Positions 36,304 through 44,947 of a DNA stretch of 64,000 bases are shown here, piece by piece. The notes beneath the pieces were generated by a model. That model saw nothing but the letters and a program-made list of their open reading frames with translations, did no database searches and was not told where the DNA came from. Positions within the stretch are counted from its first letter, which is position 1. Each line of letters starts with the position of its first letter. Source of the DNA: Cognatiyoonia sp965661665 (GTDB lineage: Bacteria; Pseudomonadota; Alphaproteobacteria; Rhodobacterales; Rhodobacteraceae); the NCBI RefSeq assembly GCF_965661665.1, contig NZ_CBFIEO010000001.1, positions 62,001-126,000 of the forward strand, written 5' to 3'. Position numbers and translations under genes: made by a program.

Positions 36304-36996
36304 ATGCGCCAACCCATCCTTCTGCTGTGCCGTCCCGAGCGTCAATCACTGTCTTTTCAGGCAGAGGTCGAGGCGCGTCTTGGCGGCTCAGTTGAATGCG
36401 TGATCTCCCCCGCTTTTTGGATCGAAAGGCTAGAGGTCTCCTTGCCAAATCATGAAGGCCCTTTGATCTTCACATCACCAAATGCGGTCGCATGCGCGCA
36501 AAACCTGAGCCTCTCTATGCCAAGACTGGCCTATTGTGTGGGTGACGCCACCACTGAACTGGCGCGAGAGGCTGGCTTTGACACGCGCAATGCCAAGGGA
36601 ACCAATGCTGAACTCGTCCAATTGGTCATGGCTGACAAGCCGGTTCAACCACTCCTCCATATCTCTGGCGAACAGGTGACGGGCGATCTCGTGAGTGATT
36701 TGAATGCTGTAGGCATCAAGGCAGAGCGTCTTATTGTGTATCGACAGGTCCAACAACCTCCCACCGCCGCGTTTCAGCAAGCGATTGAGGGGAGCGGACG
36801 TGTCGTCCTTCCCGTATTTTCGCCGCGATCTGCCTTGATACTTGAGGAACTTAATATCCGTTCAGGCGTTCAGTTCGTCGCAATGAGTGAGAACGTAGCG
36901 TCGGTGGTTGTCGGATTGGGGGGAAGCAACATACATGTCGCGCGTTCGCCTGATTTATCTGACATGCTCGATCTAACGTGCGAGCTTTTGTCCTGA
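36304..36996 (+). CDS. hemD: HemD, uroporphyrinogen-III synthase
   Basis: 230 aa, two-domain HemD fold; low sequence conservation but with LIFTSPNAVACAQNL near 57, YCVGDATTELAREAGF near 80 and LPVFSPRSALILEEL near 165. Closes and inverts ring D of hydroxymethylbilane. hemC, often beside hemD, is not in the window. Followed by the mitofilin and hemY genes in the same direction. Confidence 0.9.
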   Translation: MRQPILLLCRPERQSLSFQAEVEARLGGSVECVISPAFWIERLEVSLPNHEGPLIFTSPNAVACAQNLSLSMPRLAYCVGDATTELAREAGFDTRNAKGTNAELVQLVMADKPVQPLLHISGEQVTGDLVSDLNAVGIKAERLIVYRQVQQPPTAAFQQAIEGSGRVVLPVFSPRSALILEELNIRSGVQFVAMSENVASVVVGLGGSNIHVARSPDLSDMLDLTCELLS

Positions 36997-37091
36997 TCTG
37001 ACGTCTCTCCCGGTCACTTGAGGGTCAAAGATAAGCAAGGTAGCCTCAAGGGCGTTTAAGAGAATCCCTTTTAAATTCAAAAGGACCGGTT

Positions 37092-38261
37092 GTGGCGAAG
37101 AAACCATCTCCAAAACCCAAGAAAAAGACTGACGATGTCGTCGATGCTGAAGTTGTGCAGGACCAAGAATCCTTGGAGCCACAGCCTGAAGAGGTGGAGG
37201 CAGGTCCTGAGGAAGTGGAAACAGTAGAGCCCGACAAGGAATCTATCACACCCCCGGCATCTGAACCGCAAGTGGTCGAAGTACGCCGTGGCGGAACCAT
37301 CGCGATGGTTATCGGGGGTCTTGTCGCCGGCGCAATCGGTTACGGAATCACAACATATTTCCCGCTGCTGTCGAATCACGACCAAACGGCGGAACTTGCA
37401 GCACTGCAAACCGAGATCTCGAACCTGAAAGATCAGGTGGCGGGGTTGCCCGCCCCAAATGATATTACGCCGTTGACAGATGAAGTCTCCAGTCTTGCGA
37501 GTACAGTTGAAGCGGCTCAGTCAGAAACAGTGGCGGCGCTCACAGCCCTGACCGAGCGGGTAGAGATGATCGAGAAACAGCCAAATGGGGACGGAACCCT
37601 GCAAGAGGCTGCGATTGCTGCCTATGAACGTGATATTCAGGCGCTGCGCGATCAACTGGTTGATCAGCAAGCAGCGATGGACGACATGATGAGTGCCGCG
37701 GAAGCACAACTTCAGGTGACACAAGATGAGGCTCAAGCGATTGAGGCGCAAATTATCGCTGCGGCACGTGCAGCTACCGCACGGTCGGCGATTGCGCGCA
37801 TCCATACAGCCTTGGACAGTGGGGTGTCTTATGGCGCGGTTTTGGCTGAGTTAGAGCAAGTCAGCGATGAGCCGCTGCCAGAGAATCTTGCTGCGGGAAA
37901 AGACGGTGTCGCGACCGTCTCCGCGTTGAGCGACGCCTTTCCTGATGCCGCTCGGTCAGCCTTGTCCGTTGCCCGTGCCGAAGGCGCATCTGGAGAGGAC
38001 AGTTCCGGTTTCAAAGCGTTCCTTAAAAACCAATTCTCCGTCCGCTCGGTCGAGCCGCAAGATGGCACAAGTGCTGATGCAGTTTTGTCCCGCGCTGAGG
38101 CTGCCGTGAATTCGGGCCGGATCAATGATGCGCTGGCCGAGATTTCTAGCTTGCCAGAAGTCGCCCGCGTAGAACTGTCTGACTGGGTTGCCGAGGCTGA
38201 ACGCCGTGCCGCTGCCGTTGATGCAGCCAACAGCCTCTCCTCAAAATACAACGTCAACTGA
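37092..38261 (+). CDS. Mitofilin (MICOS Mic60-like) inner-membrane protein
   Basis: 389 aa from a GTG start with AAGGA five bases upstream. Acidic/Pro-rich cytoplasmic N-terminus (about 1-66), one membrane segment (TIAMVIGGLVAGAIGYGITTYF, 69-90), a long Ala/Glu/Gln-rich coiled coil (about 95-235), and a C-terminal mitofilin domain (ARSAIARIHTALDSGVSYGAVLAELE). Alphaproteobacterial relatives shape intracytoplasmic membranes, matching the crista role of Mic60. The hemD-mitofilin-hemY order is conserved in alphaproteobacteria. Confidence 0.9.
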   Translation: MAKKPSPKPKKKTDDVVDAEVVQDQESLEPQPEEVEAGPEEVETVEPDKESITPPASEPQVVEVRRGGTIAMVIGGLVAGAIGYGITTYFPLLSNHDQTAELAALQTEISNLKDQVAGLPAPNDITPLTDEVSSLASTVEAAQSETVAALTALTERVEMIEKQPNGDGTLQEAAIAAYERDIQALRDQLVDQQAAMDDMMSAAEAQLQVTQDEAQAIEAQIIAAARAATARSAIARIHTALDSGVSYGAVLAELEQVSDEPLPENLAAGKDGVATVSALSDAFPDAARSALSVARAEGASGEDSSGFKAFLKNQFSVRSVEPQDGTSADAVLSRAEAAVNSGRINDALAEISSLPEVARVELSDWVAEAERRAAAVDAANSLSSKYNVN

Positions 38262-38272
38262 AAGCCGCTGAT

Positions 38273-39712
38273 ATGATTTGGTCCCTTATCAAGATTTCTG
38301 TGTTCATTCTGGCGGTGATTGTGCTCACGTTTGGGGCAACGCTGCTGATGGACATGCCTGGCGGTGCGACGATCCAGATGGGCGGGCAAGAAGCGACGTT
38401 TGGCCCGCTGGAACTGGCGATTGGCTTGGTGCTCTTGGTCGTGGCAGTTTGGCTTGGTCTTAAGCTGCTTTCGTTTCTTGTTGCCACCTTCCGCTTTTTC
38501 AACGGCGATGAGACAGCGATTTCTCGATACTTCGACCGGAATAGGGAGAAGAAGGGCTATGAAGCCTTGTCCGAAGGCATGCTGGCCTTGGCATCTGGAG
38601 AAGGTCATTTGGCACTGACGAAAGCTGCGCGTGCTGACCGTTACTTGGATCAGCCTCAACTCATAACGCTCCTCACTGCGCAAGCGGCGGAGATGACTGG
38701 CGATAAGAAGAAAGCGGAAGAGAGCTATAAGAAGCTGCTGGAGTCCGACAAGACGCGCTTCGTTGGTGTCCGTGGGATCATGAAACAAAAGCTCGCCGCG
38801 GGGGATACAGAAACGGCGATGGCGCTTGCGCAAAAGGCATTTGCGCTGAAACCAAAGCATGAAGAAACTCAAGACGTCCTTTTGAAGCTGCAAGCTGAGA
38901 AAGAGGATTGGGTTGGAGCGCGCGATACTTTGGGCGCGAAGTTGAAGGCTGGCTACCTGCCGCGCGATGTTCACAAACGGCGCGACGCCGTGCTCGCCCT
39001 GTCGTCTGCGAAGGACATTTGGGAAGAGGGCAACAGTGTCAAAGTGCGCGAAATCGCGATCGAAGCCAACCGTCTGTCACCAGATCTTATACCAGCGGCG
39101 ATCATGGCGGCTAAGGCCTACATCAAAGATGACAAACAGCGGTACGCGTCCCGCGTTCTATCGAAGGCATGGGGCGTGCAGCCTCATCCTGATTTGGCTG
39201 CAACTTTTGCTTCTATAGTTCTGACAGAAACACCGGTTGAGCGGATCAAGCGGTTCAAGACTTTGACAAAACAGAACCCTGATCACGCCGAGACGAAGAT
39301 GCTGCTGGCGGAATTGAACTTGGCCGCAGAAGACTTCCCAGCAGCCCGAAAGGCGCTGAGTAACTTGGTCGATGAAGACCCGACAGCGCGGTCGCTCACG
39401 ATCATGGCTGCGATTGAACGCGGCGAGGGTGCTGATGAAGCAGCGGTTCGCGGCTGGCTGGCAAAGGCGGTCTCTGCGCCACGTGGTCCACAGTGGATGT
39501 GTGACAATTGCCAACACATCGAAGCAAAATGGTCTGCGACCTGTTCGAACTGCAGATCGATTGACACGCTCACATGGAAGCGACCACCTGAGGCTGAGGT
39601 AGTCTCACCGACAGGGGCGGAGATGTTGCCATTGATTGTCGGACCCGATCCTCAGTCCGCTGAAGTTGTCGAAGTTAATAACAAAGGTGATGAAGAGACG
39701 CTTGTCACCTAG
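38273..39712 (+). CDS. hemY: HemY-family TPR membrane protein (heme-synthesis associated)
   Basis: 479 aa. Two N-terminal membrane segments (about 5-25 and 43-65), HemY_N region with FFNGDETAISRYFDRNREKKGYEALSEGMLALASG, then TPR-like helices. Near residue 406 is a CxxC...CxxC zinc-ribbon/rubredoxin-like knuckle (MCDNCQ ... CSNCR), as in LapB. HemY proteins of this type are linked to heme synthesis but are not protoporphyrinogen oxidases. It follows mitofilin by 11 bases. Confidence 0.9.
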   Translation: MIWSLIKISVFILAVIVLTFGATLLMDMPGGATIQMGGQEATFGPLELAIGLVLLVVAVWLGLKLLSFLVATFRFFNGDETAISRYFDRNREKKGYEALSEGMLALASGEGHLALTKAARADRYLDQPQLITLLTAQAAEMTGDKKKAEESYKKLLESDKTRFVGVRGIMKQKLAAGDTETAMALAQKAFALKPKHEETQDVLLKLQAEKEDWVGARDTLGAKLKAGYLPRDVHKRRDAVLALSSAKDIWEEGNSVKVREIAIEANRLSPDLIPAAIMAAKAYIKDDKQRYASRVLSKAWGVQPHPDLAATFASIVLTETPVERIKRFKTLTKQNPDHAETKMLLAELNLAAEDFPAARKALSNLVDEDPTARSLTIMAAIERGEGADEAAVRGWLAKAVSAPRGPQWMCDNCQHIEAKWSATCSNCRSIDTLTWKRPPEAEVVSPTGAEMLPLIVGPDPQSAEVVEVNNKGDEETLVT

Positions 39713-39753
39713 CCTCTTTTCGTTCTTGAAAAGCAGTGCTAGGGACGTTTTGT

Positions 39754-39829
39754 GCCGCTGTAGCTCAGCTGGTAGAGCACGTCATTCGTAATAATGGGGT
39801 CGTAGGTTCGAGCCCTATCATCTGCACTA
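39754..39829 (+). tRNA. tRNA-Thr (anticodon CGT) with three stem mispairs, possibly degenerate
   Basis: A 73-nt cloverleaf with no gaps: D arm GCTC-AGCTGGTA-GAGC, anticodon CGT at 39787-39789, and T arm GTAGG-TTCGAGC-CCTAT. Three Watson-Crick pairs are lost: 30:40 in the anticodon stem is C-A, and acceptor pairs 3:70 and 5:68 are both C-T. The 3' end reads CTA instead of CCA. Function is therefore doubtful; tRNA-Thr(TGT) could read ACG codons. The remaining bases of the 39713-40019 gap hold only a weak TTGACA-like element at 39960-39965 before the transporter operon. Confidence 0.7.
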
Positions 39830-40019
39830 TTTCCCCGACCTTTCGTTGATCAGAGTTCTGTCGTGGCGTTCCCAAATACCAAGCGATTGGTAGAGCCACG
39901 TGTCGGAAGTTTCAAATCCACAAAGTTCATTTGGTCGCAACTTGACCCAACTTCCTGGTTTGACAATTGAAATCTTGTTTATAGGCTGACCTGATACCGC
40001 CAAAGCCTGGGGAGGGGCT

Positions 40020-40781
40020 ATGCTGCGCGTTAATGATGTTCATTTATCCTTTGGAGGAGTGAAGGCGCTGCAGGGTGTGTCCTTTGAGGCAAAGGCGGGT
40101 GAGATCACCGGCGTGATCGGGCCAAACGGTGCTGGAAAGACGTCTTTGTTCAATGTGATCTCAGGGTTTTATGCTGCTGACAAAGGCACGGTGACTTTTG
40201 GTGGTAAGGATATATCTGGCCTTAGCCCCAACAAGCGGGCCGAACTTGGCATGGCGCGGACATTTCAGAATATCGCGCTTTTTCGGGGGATGACAGTTCT
40301 CGATAATATCAAACTTGGCAGTCACACACGGTTGGATGCGACGGTTTGGTCGGCGCTGCGGTACTTTGGCTCCGCCCAGAAAGAGGAGCTTGCCCTACGG
40401 CAAGACCTTGAAGAGCGGGTGATCGACTTTCTTGAGATTGACCACATTCGCAAAGCACCCATTACTGCGCTGCCCTATGGTTTGCAGAAACGGGTGGAGC
40501 TTGCCCGTGCTATGGCGATGAAGCCAAAGATCCTTTTGCTTGATGAGCCGGTTGCCGGAATGAACCGCGAAGAGACGGCGGATATGGCAAGGTTCATCCT
40601 AGATGTTCAGGAAAAGTTTGGTACAACGATCCTGTTGGTCGAGCATGATATGAACCTTGTGATGGATATCTGCTCACACATCGTTGTTCTGAATTTTGGC
40701 AGGCAGATTGCGCAGGGAACGCCGGAAGAGATTTTAAAGCATCCGGACGTGATTGATGCCTACCTTGGACAGGCGGCTTAA
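40020..40781 (+). CDS. ABC transporter ATPase, LivG type
   Basis: 253 aa. Walker A GPNGAGKTS near residues 37-45, Q-loop GMARTFQNIALF, Walker B ILLLDEPVAGMNREE and the LivG-like Asn-Pro-rich ATP-site spacing. The usual ABC signature LSGGQ is replaced by LPYGLQKRVELARA, as is normal for LivG. ATG follows a GGGGAGG box. First gene of a six-gene operon for a hydrophobic-amino-acid/organic-acid type importer. Confidence 0.92.
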   Translation: MLRVNDVHLSFGGVKALQGVSFEAKAGEITGVIGPNGAGKTSLFNVISGFYAADKGTVTFGGKDISGLSPNKRAELGMARTFQNIALFRGMTVLDNIKLGSHTRLDATVWSALRYFGSAQKEELALRQDLEERVIDFLEIDHIRKAPITALPYGLQKRVELARAMAMKPKILLLDEPVAGMNREETADMARFILDVQEKFGTTILLVEHDMNLVMDICSHIVVLNFGRQIAQGTPEEILKHPDVIDAYLGQAA

Positions 40782-41779
40782 TGGGTCAGTTCATTCAGTT
40801 CACGATTAACGGACTCATGTCAGGTGCGATTTATGCGCTGATTGCTCTGGGCATTATCGCTGTCTACAAAGCCACCCGTGTCGTCAATTTCGCGCATGGC
40901 TATGTCATCATGATAGGGGCTTATTTCTATTATACTTTCGCAGTCATCCTGCCGTCTGCGGATTGGTTTCCCGCGCTGAGGTTTTCACCAGAGTGGCTGA
41001 CAAAAGCAAAGGCAGAGGCCGCGATGTTTTCGCCAGCCGCTGCTTGGCTCAGTTGGTTGGAGAATTTGCCAAGGATCGTGTTTGGATTGGTGGCCGCTGT
41101 CATTGCCTCCGGCATCCTGGCGCGATTGATAGAGCGGTTCTTGATGCGGCCTTTGTTGGGGCAATCACAGTTTGCGATGATCATGATTACTGTCGGGCTG
41201 ATCTCCGTCTTGTCAGGGATCAAGTCGGTGTTGTGGACAGGGGACGCGGCATCGGTGCCTCATCTGGCCCCAAACCCAGCGCTCAGGTTTGAATTGTTCG
41301 GATCCCCCATTTTCATATTTGGCGCCAACTTGGTGAGCATGGGGATTGCCATCGCGATCTTTGGGACCATCGTCTTGTGGCTTCGCCGATCTTCTGCGGG
41401 TGTCGCAATGCGGGCCGCGTCAGAAGATCAATCTACGGCTTATTCCATGGGTATCTCTGTCCCGCGCGTTTTTGCGCAAGCCTGGGTGCTGGCCGCCGCG
41501 ACAGGTGCGGTTGCTGGGGCGATCCTCGCAGCGCGTGATGGCGTCTCCCCCTCCCTTGGGCTTTTTGGGTTTTCCGTTCTGGCCATCGTCTTGATGGGTG
41601 GGCTCGATAGCTTCATCGGCGTCTTTATCGCCTCACTCGTAGTGGGTGTTTTGGAGGCGCTCGTTCAATGGCAATTGGGCGGTGATTGGGTTGAGATCAC
41701 ACCCTACGTCGCCGTTTTGATTGTCATCTTGATTCGACCGCACGGCCTGATGGGTTCGAAAGAGGTGGAGCGGTTATGA
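40781..41779 (+). CDS. ABC transporter permease, LivH type
   Basis: 332 aa, about eight membrane segments, with NGLMSGAIYALIALGIIAVYKATRVVNFAHG at residues 9-39, the hallmark of LivH. A loop of about 45 residues (55-100) between helices is longer than in E. coli LivH. Starts in TAATG overlap with the ATPase gene and overlaps livM by ATGA. Confidence 0.92.
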   Translation: MGQFIQFTINGLMSGAIYALIALGIIAVYKATRVVNFAHGYVIMIGAYFYYTFAVILPSADWFPALRFSPEWLTKAKAEAAMFSPAAAWLSWLENLPRIVFGLVAAVIASGILARLIERFLMRPLLGQSQFAMIMITVGLISVLSGIKSVLWTGDAASVPHLAPNPALRFELFGSPIFIFGANLVSMGIAIAIFGTIVLWLRRSSAGVAMRAASEDQSTAYSMGISVPRVFAQAWVLAAATGAVAGAILAARDGVSPSLGLFGFSVLAIVLMGGLDSFIGVFIASLVVGVLEALVQWQLGGDWVEITPYVAVLIVILIRPHGLMGSKEVERL

Positions 41780-42849
41780 TTAACGGCAATTACAAAACCA
41801 CCTATGCCGCTGATGAGCAGATCATCAACAACGCTTACAAAGCCGTCTTTGTTTGGGGTTTGGCTGCTTTGGCCGGGCTCTTTCCATTTGTTGCGAATGA
41901 TTATTTGATCCTTATCGCCTGCCAATACGGGATCATGGTAATTGCCGTTGTCGGTGTGAATGTTGTGACCGGCTACACCGGTTTGGTGTCGCTGGGACAC
42001 GCAGGATTTGTTGCGATTGGGGCTTATGGCGTGACGGTGCTGCACCAGTTGCTAGCGCTGACGTCGATACCGACCGGCCTTCATGCCTTCTTGGCCATTC
42101 CAGGCGCGATGGCATTGGCGGCTGTCATTGGCATCATCGTTGGACTGCCGTCGCTGCGGGTCAAAGGCGTGTATCTGGCCGTCGCGACATTGAGCTCGAA
42201 TTTCATCATCATCTTTGTCATCGAGCTGGATGCTTTGGCCGCATGGACAGGTAGCAAAACAGGACTGACCACCGTGGACCCCAGCCTGTTCGGATGGGTC
42301 TTGGACACACAGCGGGAAGTTTTTGCGGTGATTGCGGCTATGGCCTTTGTGACGGTCTTGCTTGTGCAGAACCTCTTTCGGACACGGGTCGGCAGAGCGT
42401 TCATCGCGATCCGTGAGCGGGACTATTCAGCGGAGCTGCTCGGCGTATCTTTATTGCGGTATAAGCTGACAAGTTTTTCAATCTCTGCAGCCTGCTGCGG
42501 TCTAGCTGGCGCGATGTTTGCGTATTTCTACGCTAAGGTGCTGCCTGAGCAGTTTGAGCTTATGCTGTCGCTGCAACTTGTCGCGGCGCTGATTGTTGGG
42601 GGGATGGGGCGCACGATGGGGCCGGTGTTCGGGTCACTTATCATCGTGCTCGCGCCCGAAATTCTTAAGCTGACACTGGGGGCGCTTGTTGGCGATTCCA
42701 TCCAAGCGGCGCAAATCCGTGCTCCGCTTCAAGAGATTATCTTTGGTGCTCTCATCATCGGTTTCATTATGTTTGAACCACTGGGCATCACACAAATATC
42801 TGACCGCGTGTTCAGGGCGCTAAATCGCTGGCCCTTCGCGCGCGGTTAA
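41776..42849 (+). CDS. ABC transporter permease, LivM type
   Basis: 357 aa, about ten membrane segments. Conserved GYTGLVSLGHAGFVAIGAYG near residues 70-90 and the cytoplasmic EAA-like loop IRERDYSAELLGVSLLRYKL near 215. Pairs with the LivH-type permease. 23 bases precede the binding-protein gene. Confidence 0.92.
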   Translation: MINGNYKTTYAADEQIINNAYKAVFVWGLAALAGLFPFVANDYLILIACQYGIMVIAVVGVNVVTGYTGLVSLGHAGFVAIGAYGVTVLHQLLALTSIPTGLHAFLAIPGAMALAAVIGIIVGLPSLRVKGVYLAVATLSSNFIIIFVIELDALAAWTGSKTGLTTVDPSLFGWVLDTQREVFAVIAAMAFVTVLLVQNLFRTRVGRAFIAIRERDYSAELLGVSLLRYKLTSFSISAACCGLAGAMFAYFYAKVLPEQFELMLSLQLVAALIVGGMGRTMGPVFGSLIIVLAPEILKLTLGALVGDSIQAAQIRAPLQEIIFGALIIGFIMFEPLGITQISDRVFRALNRWPFARG

Positions 42850-42872
42850 TCAAGTAAAACGGGAGGAAGAAA

Positions 42873-44093
42873 ATGACACAATCGAATATCACACGACGCG
42901 GAATGCTCGGCGCAGTCGCTGCCGGTGCCAGCGTTCTGGCAATGCCGACTGTTCTTCGGGCGCAGTCATCTGAGTACATCATTGGCGCATCGCTGCCTCT
43001 GACAGGGCCTTTCGCAACTGCAGGTAAGCTGATCGCGCCTGCGTTCTCGCTTTACCAAGCGATGATCAATGCGGAAGGCGGGATCAATGGCGTTAACATC
43101 AAGATCGTTACCGAAGACTCAGGCTATGTCGCGACCAATGCGCTTGCCAACTACCAGCGTCTGTTGGCGTCAGAGGGCAAGAACGTCGTCGCCTACTACG
43201 GTGATTCAACCGGCTTCATGAAGCTTGTTGGGCCAGAGCTGAAGGGCGATCAGGCGCGGATGATGACGTCGACATCTTTTGCGACTGAGCTTGCCAACCC
43301 TGAAACGCATCCATACCAGTTCATGTCCGGCCCAACCTACGCTGATCAGTTCGACATCCTGTTGCAGGACATCGCGGCTAAGGGGGGCAAAAGCGTTGCG
43401 TTCATCCATTCCAATAATGAGTTCGGCACCGATCCGTTGGAGCACGGCAAAAAGCGCGCGGCAGAGCTGGGGATTGACGTTGTTCTTGTTGAAGCCACCA
43501 AGACACAAGGCGCAGATATTCCAACGCACGTCACAAAGCTGGCGCAGGCCAACCCCGACTACTGCATCTTGCAGGGCTACGTGACCGGTGTCTGGCCACA
43601 ACTGATTGGCGGTGCCCGTCAGTTCGGTTTGGCAACCAAATTCATGGGCACCTTCTGGGGCATGGAAAAGCTGATCGCCGACCGCGTGACGGCGGAAGCC
43701 GGGCCATTTCTCGATGGGTATCAGGGCGTGATGCCGTATCGCTATTCCTACGATCAGGAAGACGCGCCGCGCCTCCAGCAGATTGCTGAGATGTCCAAGA
43801 CGATGTTTGCTGGCACACCGCTGGAAAACTATATGCCGACATGGGGACTGCAGGCGTTTGCATCGCTTGAGTTGCTGACCATCGCGTTGAAACGCAACGC
43901 TGATGCTGGCTTGGAAATGTCCAACGCTGACAATATCGCTGCGGCTTTGGCGACGGTCAAAGATGTCAATTTGGGCGGCTACTATGGCAAGAACGTCTCG
44001 ATCGAGAACAACAAAGTCGGGATCGGTCGCGTGTATCAGTACTCCGCTGAGTCGCGTTTGTTCACGCCAACCTCCGATTGGTTGACTGTGTAG
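42873..44093 (+). CDS. ABC transporter substrate-binding protein (LivJ/K family) with Tat-type signal
   Basis: 406 aa. N-terminal twin-Arg signal (ITRRGMLGAVAAGASVLAMP, cleaved near Ala-Gln at 30). Periplasmic-binding fold type I: GASLPLTGPFATAGK, EGGINGVNIKIVTEDSGY. Ligand pocket resembles those of aromatic/aliphatic-acid binders more than leucine binders, but this is a weak inference. AGGAGGAA-like site precedes the ATG. A stable hairpin separates it from the second ATPase. Confidence 0.9.
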   Translation: MTQSNITRRGMLGAVAAGASVLAMPTVLRAQSSEYIIGASLPLTGPFATAGKLIAPAFSLYQAMINAEGGINGVNIKIVTEDSGYVATNALANYQRLLASEGKNVVAYYGDSTGFMKLVGPELKGDQARMMTSTSFATELANPETHPYQFMSGPTYADQFDILLQDIAAKGGKSVAFIHSNNEFGTDPLEHGKKRAAELGIDVVLVEATKTQGADIPTHVTKLAQANPDYCILQGYVTGVWPQLIGGARQFGLATKFMGTFWGMEKLIADRVTAEAGPFLDGYQGVMPYRYSYDQEDAPRLQQIAEMSKTMFAGTPLENYMPTWGLQAFASLELLTIALKRNADAGLEMSNADNIAAALATVKDVNLGGYYGKNVSIENNKVGIGRVYQYSAESRLFTPTSDWLTV

Positions 44094-44101
44094 AAGACTG
44101 T

Positions 44102-44125
44102 GCCGCCGGGCTCAGCTCGGTTGGC
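44102..44125. other. Intercistronic hairpin between binding protein and second ATPase genes
   Basis: About ten base pairs can form between GCCGCCGGG and CTCGGTTGGC (two G-U pairs, one bulge) around a 5-base loop. No T run follows, so it is more likely an mRNA-stability or processing element than a terminator. Such hairpins are common after binding-protein genes. Confidence 0.5.
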
Positions 44126-44152
44126 AACTCACTTCCGCAAAGGTGACAACTG

Positions 44153-44947
44153 TTGCTGAAGATCGAAAATATTGAAGTTGTGTACCATCACACAATTCAG
44201 GCGCTGCGGGGTCTTTCTTTGGAAGCGCCCAAAGGCAAGATCGTTGCTTTATTGGGGTCAAACGGTGCGGGCAAAACAACGACGCTAAGAGCAGCGACGC
44301 GCCTGTTGGAACTGGAAAACGGTCGAGTCTGCGAAGGGCTGATTGAGTTTAACGGCAAGCCCGTTTCATCGATGACACCCGATGGATTGGTGCACGAAGG
44401 GCTGTTTCACATTCGTGAGGGGCGGCGAATATTCACGGAACTGACCGTGGAAGAAAACTTGCTGGTTGCGGCCAATGCGCTGCGGTCGCGGTCCGCGAAA
44501 CCAAACTATGACAAGGTCTATGAATTCTTCCCGCGGCTGAAAGAGCGCAGGACGCAAACCGCTGGATATTTGTCCGGCGGTGAACAACAAATGTTGGCCT
44601 TTGGCCGTGCGATGGTGGCAGAGCCATCGATGATCTTGATGGATGAACCTTCACTAGGCTTGGCCCCGAAGATCATCGCTGAGATTTTTGAAACCGTCCG
44701 CAGACTGAATGCCGAAGACGGGGTTGGGATTCTGTTGGTGGAACAGAACGCACAAGTGGCCTTTTCCCTGGCAGACTACGGATACATCATGGAGGGCGGC
44801 CAGATCGTTCTCGAAGGTGAGGTGTCAAAGCTGCAAAACGACCCCGATGTGCGCAGCTTCTATCTGGGCATGAGTGCGGATGACGAAGCGCGGGAAAGCT
44901 TCCGAGATGTAAAGCACTACAAGCGACGCAAACGGTGGCTCAGCTGA
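44153..44947 (+). CDS. ABC transporter ATPase, LivF type
   Basis: 264 aa from a TTG start with AAGGTGA seven bases upstream. Walker A GSNGAGKTTTLRA near 37, signature YLSGGEQQMLAFGRAM, Walker B MILMDEPSLGLAP. A 20-residue basic tail (DVKHYKRRKRW) extends past the usual LivF end, as seen in LivF copies linked to acyl-CoA ligases. Stop overlaps the ATG of the ligase gene (TGATG). Confidence 0.92.
   Translation: MLKIENIEVVYHHTIQALRGLSLEAPKGKIVALLGSNGAGKTTTLRAATRLLELENGRVCEGLIEFNGKPVSSMTPDGLVHEGLFHIREGRRIFTELTVEENLLVAANALRSRSAKPNYDKVYEFFPRLKERRTQTAGYLSGGEQQMLAFGRAMVAEPSMILMDEPSLGLAPKIIAEIFETVRRLNAEDGVGILLVEQNAQVAFSLADYGYIMEGGQIVLEGEVSKLQNDPDVRSFYLGMSADDEARESFRDVKHYKRRKRWLS

Noticed and set aside
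37829..38974. 381-codon open frame on the minus strand opposite mitofilin and hemY
   Set aside because: It is antisense to two strongly supported genes, has a biased Arg/His/Gln/Phe composition and no recognisable domain; it reflects codon bias of the real genes.
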